NCBI GenBank assembly: GCA_013329455.1 | Contig: DUKF01000066.1 | Location: 1 to 8,807 of the forward strand | DNA length: 8,807 nucleotides | Origin: Methanotrichaceae archaeon | GTDB taxonomy: Archaea; Halobacteriota; Methanosarcinia; Methanotrichales; Methanotrichaceae | Reading direction: 5' to 3' | Part shown: one piece after another, positions 5,948 to 8,807 of the stretch | Layout of the letters: each line of letters begins with the position of its first letter | Numbering within the stretch: position 1 is the first letter of the stretch | The notes under the pieces: model-generated | What the model saw: the letters and a program-made list of their open reading frames with translations, nothing else | Told to the model about the DNA's origin: nothing | Databases searched by the model: none | Position numbers and translations under genes: made by a program

Positions 5948-7519
5948 AAAGCACTTCTCCAGGTGTTCGGGGGCAGGAGGCTGTGTCGCAAGGCTCACGG
6001 CCACCGTCGCCACGAACGCCAAAGGCAGCGCGACCACGATCGGGTCGACCACCGGCCAGGGCATCGAAGTTATTAGGACGTCACGGCCCAGGACCATCTT
6101 CGCAATCCCCAGCGCCGCGGCCTCCTTCTGGTGGACGAAAACGAGCCAGAATAGGCTGACGAAGGTTCCAACGACGAGCCCAGCGATGGCTCCGGCCTTC
6201 GTGGCCCGTTTCCAGAAGAGGGCGCATCCGTACATCGACAGGAAGGCCGAAGCGCAGAGGCCGAAGAAGATCGCCGTACCCCGGGCGATGATGCTTCCAG
6301 GAAGGATGTATCCGAGTATCACGGCCAAGATCACCGCGAGGATGATCCCAACCCGAGTTATCAGGATAGATCGGCCGCCCCTCATCCCGGTTATGGTCTC
6401 GTAGACGTCCCGGCCGATGGCCGTTCCCTGGGCGTGAAACTGGGAGCTCAAAGTCGACATCCCCGCGGCCAGAAGCGAGAGCATGAATACGTAGACAAAC
6501 CAGTCAGGCATGGCTGAGTTTATGAATATAGGTATTATGCTGTCTGCGTTCCCCTGGGCTGCAGCTATAGAGATGACACCGTCTTGCTGGACGAAGTAGA
6601 CGTTTGAAAGAGCGCCGACGACAAAGGCGACTCCGGTCATCATCAGAATGAAGACCCCGCCAATGAGGACCGCCCTGTTCAGCTCTCTGCTGGACTTGAC
6701 AGTCATGAACCTGACGACGAGCTGAGGCATCGCCAGCGCCCCGATCCCCACCCCGAGGACGAGGGTTGAGATGAGAGTCCACCACCAAGCAGATCCGGAG
6801 GCCGGCATCGAGGTCCAGCCCTCGTGGCCCATGGAGGCCAGGTTTGCGGGTACAAGACTGGCGAGGTCCGTGAGAGCCTGGTGAGCCGGGACGACTCCCC
6901 CGAGCTGACTATAGGTCATCAGCAGGAGGAAGGCCATCCCGACGAACATTATCGTCGCCTGCATCGCATCGGTGTACATCACCCCTTTCAGACCGCCCAG
7001 AACCACATAGGCCGCTATGATGATAGAGAAGAGCAATAGCGCTATATCGAAATCTATCGCAAGAGTCGTCTCGATGAACCTTGCAGCCCCGATCAAAACC
7101 ACAGAGGCGTACATCGGCATGCCGAGAAAGATTACAAGACCGCTGAAGTACTGGATGAACTTGCTATCGAACCTCTTGGCGAGAAGCTCTGAGAACGTCA
7201 TCGCCCCGAGGTTGTGTCCCATTTTTCGGGTCCTTTTGCCGAATAGCACGAAGGCTATGAATATGCCCACGAAGATGTTCAGAAAGGTGAGCCAGAGCAG
7301 GCCCATGCCGAAGAGGCCGGCAACGCCGCCAAAGCCCACGATGGCCGAGGTGCTTATGAACGTCGCACCGTAGCTCATGGCCATGACGTAGGGATGTATC
7401 TTCCTGCCCGCCACCATGTAATCCTCGGAGTCCTTCGTCTCCCTCCAGCCTTTGTACCCCAGGTACCCGATCGCCAGGACGTATACCAAGATGATTATGT
7501 TGAGCAGTATTATGTCCAT
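5933..7519 (-). CDS. Sodium:solute symporter (SSS family), possible carboxylate/acetate uptake
   Basis: A 528-residue polytopic protein, usual length for the SSS family, with about 13 hydrophobic helices. The early helices contain SYGATFISTSAIVGFGG (49-65), the family's first Na+-site helix. VLGGLKGVMYTDAMQ (173-187) fits the SSS signature GG-x-TD-x-Q. SLLAAGMSTLSSQFHA (348-363) supplies the Ser/Thr residues of the conserved Na2 site. The family couples substrate uptake to a Na+ gradient at the cytoplasmic membrane. The sequence does not fix the substrate; in an aceticlastic methanogen, acetate or another short carboxylate is reasonable, but proline, pantothenate or sugar are alternatives. 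The start is ATG 7519, five nt after the stop of the 62-aa accessory gene. There is only a weak GTGATCT site, so translation is probably coupled. The 3' end lies inside the shared terminator hairpin. Confidence 0.9.
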   Translation of the reverse strand: MDIILLNIIILVYVLAIGYLGYKGWRETKDSEDYMVAGRKIHPYVMAMSYGATFISTSAIVGFGGVAGLFGMGLLWLTFLNIFVGIFIAFVLFGKRTRKMGHNLGAMTFSELLAKRFDSKFIQYFSGLVIFLGMPMYASVVLIGAARFIETTLAIDFDIALLLFSIIIAAYVVLGGLKGVMYTDAMQATIMFVGMAFLLLMTYSQLGGVVPAHQALTDLASLVPANLASMGHEGWTSMPASGSAWWWTLISTLVLGVGIGALAMPQLVVRFMTVKSSRELNRAVLIGGVFILMMTGVAFVVGALSNVYFVQQDGVISIAAAQGNADSIIPIFINSAMPDWFVYVFMLSLLAAGMSTLSSQFHAQGTAIGRDVYETITGMRGGRSILITRVGIILAVILAVILGYILPGSIIARGTAIFFGLCASAFLSMYGCALFWKRATKAGAIAGLVVGTFVSLFWLVFVHQKEAAALGIAKMVLGRDVLITSMPWPVVDPIVVALPLAFVATVAVSLATQPPAPEHLEKCFKGIK

Positions 7520-7524
7520 TCAGA

Positions 7525-7713
7525 TCACAGCCCAAGCTCCTTTTCTTCCATCTCAACTTCCCCTTCTTCCCACACAACTTCCTCCAGAATTTCATCAGTT
7601 TCCGTCTTTCCGCCCTTGTTCCAATTGACGAGGCCATAGGCCACGCATAGAAGAGCGCTCAGAAAAGAGAGCAGATAGACGCCCCAGATCCACGGATCAT
7701 TTATGCCCAACAT
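7525..7713 (-). CDS. Small single-span symporter accessory protein
   Basis: A 62-residue protein encoded immediately upstream of the symporter (5-nt gap). It starts MLGINDPWIWG, has one hydrophobic helix at about 9-29 ending YGLVNWNKGG, and closes with an acidic cytoplasmic-type tail (residues 38-59) rich in Glu. The N-terminal DPWIW and the post-helix YGxVNWN pattern recur in small proteins found next to SSS transporters in methanogens, which I recall as 'symporter small accessory protein'. By analogy with other two-component transporters it may stabilise or regulate the large subunit; that role is inferred. It is not recognisably the DUF485/YjcH partner of bacterial ActP. ATG 7713 has GGTGGA about 4 nt upstream, a good ribosome site, making this the first gene of the operon. 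Confidence 0.78.
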   Translation of the reverse strand: MLGINDPWIWGVYLLSFLSALLCVAYGLVNWNKGGKTETDEILEEVVWEEGEVEMEEKELGL

Positions 7714-7770
7714 AGTTCCACCAAATCCCGAAAGTTAGCGAATCTCCCTATTCCAATTGATAGCATGTTT

Positions 7771-7810
7771 CATAATATCACGTTATTAAAGATAACGATC
7801 GAATATTATG
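7771..7810. promoter_or_regulatory. Nested inverted repeat in the symporter promoter region
   Basis: Two perfect inverted repeats lie one inside the other. The outer arms are CATAATAT (7771-7778) and ATATTATG (7803-7810); the inner arms are CGTTAT (7781-7786) and ATAACG (7792-7797). They sit 58-97 nt upstream of the accessory-gene start, within an AT-rich patch of GC-rich DNA. On the minus strand the outer arms also resemble TATA boxes (ATAATATTC, GATATTATG), so the palindrome overlaps the probable promoter. An operator for a dimeric regulator is the simplest reading; a hairpin terminator for the upstream nuclease gene is less likely because no T-run follows. Confidence 0.45.
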
Positions 7811-7840
7811 GATTTCCCTTCAAAAGTCTCTGACGAGCGG

Positions 7841-8344
7841 TCAGAACGATTTAATCATAATGAAAAAAGATTGAAAGTCTTGAATGAAAGGACGATCTGA
7901 AATTTGGATATCAATTGCATTTGGGTCTTGTTTTGATACGTTCCACCAGTCCTGGGGATCGAACTCGTTGCTCGTATCGTCGCTGACCCAGGCGTAACCG
8001 GCATCCACTATCATCCTGTTGTAACAGGGGACAAGCTTCGGGTTCCCGTTCTTGCCGTGCAGGTACACGACGCAACTTGTTCTGGTATTGTTGTCCAAGT
8101 CCAGGAACACCTGAACGTTCAGCAGCCTCTCCATACTGAACTCTCTGGAGTGAACGCCATTTGCGGTTCCCATGGGCGGGCAGCCAACATCCGCCAGACT
8201 GACGGTGCCAAAGCCGTCCACCTCGAAGGTGCGCCCGTCGATCACTCGTCGAACGATTCCAGAAGCCTCATTGGGATGGGCAAATGCCACCAAAGACGTA
8301 ATCAGGACGAGAGCCAGGATCGCCAACATCAACTTGACGTTCAT
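7841..8344 (-). CDS. Secreted thermonuclease (SNase)-fold protein with a degraded active site
   Basis: A 167-residue protein with a clear signal peptide: MNVKLM, a hydrophobic core at 5-21, likely cleavage after AFA at 22. The mature part follows the staphylococcal nuclease pattern: GIVRRVIDGRTFEV (29-42), VSLADVGCPP (48-57), a middle helix region, VVYLHGKNGN (92-101) and YNRMIVDAGYAWV (108-120). Aligned by eye, the catalytic positions are mostly lost: the second Asp of DGDT is R38, the active-site Arg of the RLxxxDxPE motif is S49, its metal Asp is G54 and its Glu is P57; only R88 may keep the second Arg. It is therefore unlikely to be an active nuclease and may bind a ligand or nucleic acid outside the cell. 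The C-terminal 30 residues extend beyond the core fold. The start at 8344 lacks a Shine-Dalgarno but has a TATA box at leaderless spacing. Confidence 0.72.
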   Translation of the reverse strand: MNVKLMLAILALVLITSLVAFAHPNEASGIVRRVIDGRTFEVDGFGTVSLADVGCPPMGTANGVHSREFSMERLLNVQVFLDLDNNTRTSCVVYLHGKNGNPKLVPCYNRMIVDAGYAWVSDDTSNEFDPQDWWNVSKQDPNAIDIQISDRPFIQDFQSFFIMIKSF

Positions 8345-8370
8345 GATGAGCGGATGGAACCGGCCGGGGA

Positions 8371-8380
8371 TTAAACTTTC
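8371..8380 (-). promoter_or_regulatory. TATA box of the SNase-fold gene, leaderless spacing
   Basis: On the minus strand the site reads GAAAGTTTAA, with a purine-rich BRE-like flank just upstream (GGAGAAAG). It ends 27 nt before the ATG at 8344, the distance at which archaeal transcription usually starts. With no ribosome site between them, this suggests a leaderless mRNA beginning at or next to the start codon. The flanks are very GC-rich, so the A/T patch stands out. Confidence 0.5.
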
Positions 8381-8653
8381 TCCTGCCCGCCGGGCCGGGA
8401 AAGAGAAACGAGCTGTTGTGCGAATAAAAAATTCAAGTCCCGATCATCGATCTTCGGCTGAGGTGTTGCATAAGACGAAAGAAACTTTTTCTCACGAAGG
8501 GAAGGTTTTTCTTCTTCACTGACTCACTATAATGCCGGAAGTCCGCCTGATATCGACGTCAAGAGGGAAAGGAGGAGGGATCTATTGGCCGCCGGATCGA
8601 CCGCCAGGAGATCTTCTGGATGCCTAAAATCCATTGGCGGGCCAGGCAGCCTT
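8381..8653. other. Intergenic stretch between divergent genes, no convincing gene
   Basis: Together with the flanking promoters, the gap between the SNase-fold gene and the hydratase gene is 345 nt. Its centre holds an A/T patch (GAATAAAAAATTC, about 8421-8433), which could be a second minus-strand TATA element. It also holds a purine tract with GGAGGAGGG (8572-8580). Two tiny plus-strand frames exist (31 codons from ATG 8532; 28 codons from TTG 8585), but neither has both a good start and a credible protein. I see no RNA gene or repeat array here. Confidence 0.4.
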
Positions 8654-8677
8654 GTAAATAAAAGACGATAAAAGACG
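8654..8677 (+). promoter_or_regulatory. TATA box with a perfect 10-bp tandem repeat upstream of the hydratase gene
   Basis: The sequence GTAAATAAAAG is a good archaeal TATA box about 30 nt before the ATG at 8690. Within it begins a perfect tandem duplication of ATAAAAGACG (8658-8667 and 8668-8677), one helical turn apart. The first copy gives a transcript start close to 8685-8688, which implies a very short or absent leader; GGGAG at 8678-8682 would then lie outside the mRNA. The repeat could be a regulator-binding pair or simply a duplicated TATA element. Confidence 0.45.
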
Positions 8678-8689
8678 GGAGCATTTCAG

Positions 8690-8807
8690 ATGACAAAAGA
8701 AGACACCATCGATGATCTGGCGAGCAGATATCTCGCCGCGGAAACCGAGAGAGTCGCCCTGGAGCCGATATCCGTCATCTGCCCTGATCTAACTGTGGAA
8801 GAGGCCT
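8690..8807 (+). CDS. MhpD-like 2-keto-4-pentenoate hydratase family protein, cut at the right edge
   Basis: Only the first 39 residues are inside the window. They run MTKEDTIDDLASRYLAAE and end PDLTVEEA, which resembles the N-terminal helix and the 'P-x-S-x-x-x-PDLTVEDAY' start of MhpD/2-oxopent-4-enoate hydratases in the fumarylacetoacetate hydrolase superfamily. Those enzymes hydrate 2-keto-4-pentenoate-type acids in aromatic meta-cleavage pathways; the superfamily also includes decarboxylases and other diketide enzymes. The metal-binding residues lie downstream and cannot be checked. ATG 8690 follows GGGAG by 7 nt and the TATA box by about 30 nt. The family call depends on a short match. 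Confidence 0.65.
   Translation, partial: MTKEDTIDDLASRYLAAETERVALEPISVICPDLTVEEA

Noticed and set aside
7164..7637. 157-codon minus frame spanning the symporter N-terminus and the accessory gene
   Set aside because: It is a +1 shadow of two well-supported membrane proteins and is rich in Arg/Gly as expected of an off-frame GC-rich translation.
8532..8627. 31-codon ORF starting ATG 8532 (MPEVRLIS...)
   Set aside because: No Shine-Dalgarno and no TATA at leaderless spacing that I can identify; the product is low-complexity and Gly/Pro-rich.
8572..8671. Strong GGAGGAGGG followed by a TTG-started 28-codon frame at 8585
   Set aside because: The ribosome-site match is good, but a TTG start, a very short product and overlap with the downstream promoter make a real gene unlikely.
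1..8807. CRISPR arrays, tRNA genes, insertion-sequence ends or defence-system genes
   Set aside because: I looked for regularly spaced repeats, cloverleaf-like segments, terminal inverted repeats with transposase motifs, and nuclease/ATPase cassettes; none is present.

Overview
This 8.8 kb window is GC-rich and gene-dense. It looks like chromosomal DNA of a methanogenic euryarchaeon, most likely an aceticlastic Methanothrix (Methanosaeta) relative. That assignment is inference. It rests on archaeal features: TATA-box promoters with purine-rich upstream elements, GGTGA/GGAGG ribosome binding sites, a GH15 enzyme of archaeal type and a Haloferax/Thermoplasma-type glucose dehydrogenase. It also rests on a sodium:solute symporter paired with a tiny accessory membrane protein. 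There are no rRNA or tRNA genes, insertion sequences, CRISPR arrays or phage genes. The window contains nine or ten protein genes, two of them cut by its edges.

Layout, left to right. (1) Positions 1-748 (-): the N-terminal 249 residues of a secreted protein of unknown function; its end lies outside the window. (2) 946-4013 (-): a two-gene sugar operon. A zinc-dependent glucose 1-dehydrogenase comes first and overlaps by 4 nt (GTGA) a GH15 glucoamylase/trehalase-like hydrolase. The operon has a clear TATA box and a 9-codon leader ORF with an excellent Shine-Dalgarno. (3) 4160-5925 (+): three codirectional genes for a class I SAM methyltransferase, a DUF4870 membrane protein and a PaaI-type hotdog thioesterase. 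(4) 5926-5947: a perfect 10-bp-arm hairpin shared by convergent genes. (5) 5933-7713 (-): a sodium:solute symporter preceded by a 62-aa single-span membrane protein, with a nested inverted repeat in the upstream promoter region. (6) 7841-8344 (-): a secreted thermonuclease-fold protein that has lost most catalytic residues and is probably expressed from a leaderless mRNA. (7) 8690-8807 (+): the first 39 residues of an MhpD-like 2-keto-4-pentenoate hydratase family protein.

How the genes may work together. The GH15 enzyme and the dehydrogenase form a plausible cytoplasmic two-step route: alpha-glucan or trehalose to glucose, then to gluconolactone with NAD(P)H. This would be an unusual way for a methanogen to draw on a storage sugar or compatible solute. 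The symporter and small protein look like one uptake unit; acetate or another carboxylate is the best guess for substrate. Nothing in the window is an obviously new defence or mobile system. The most distinctive signals are the leader ORF before the sugar operon, the nested palindrome before the symporter, and the pseudo-nuclease.
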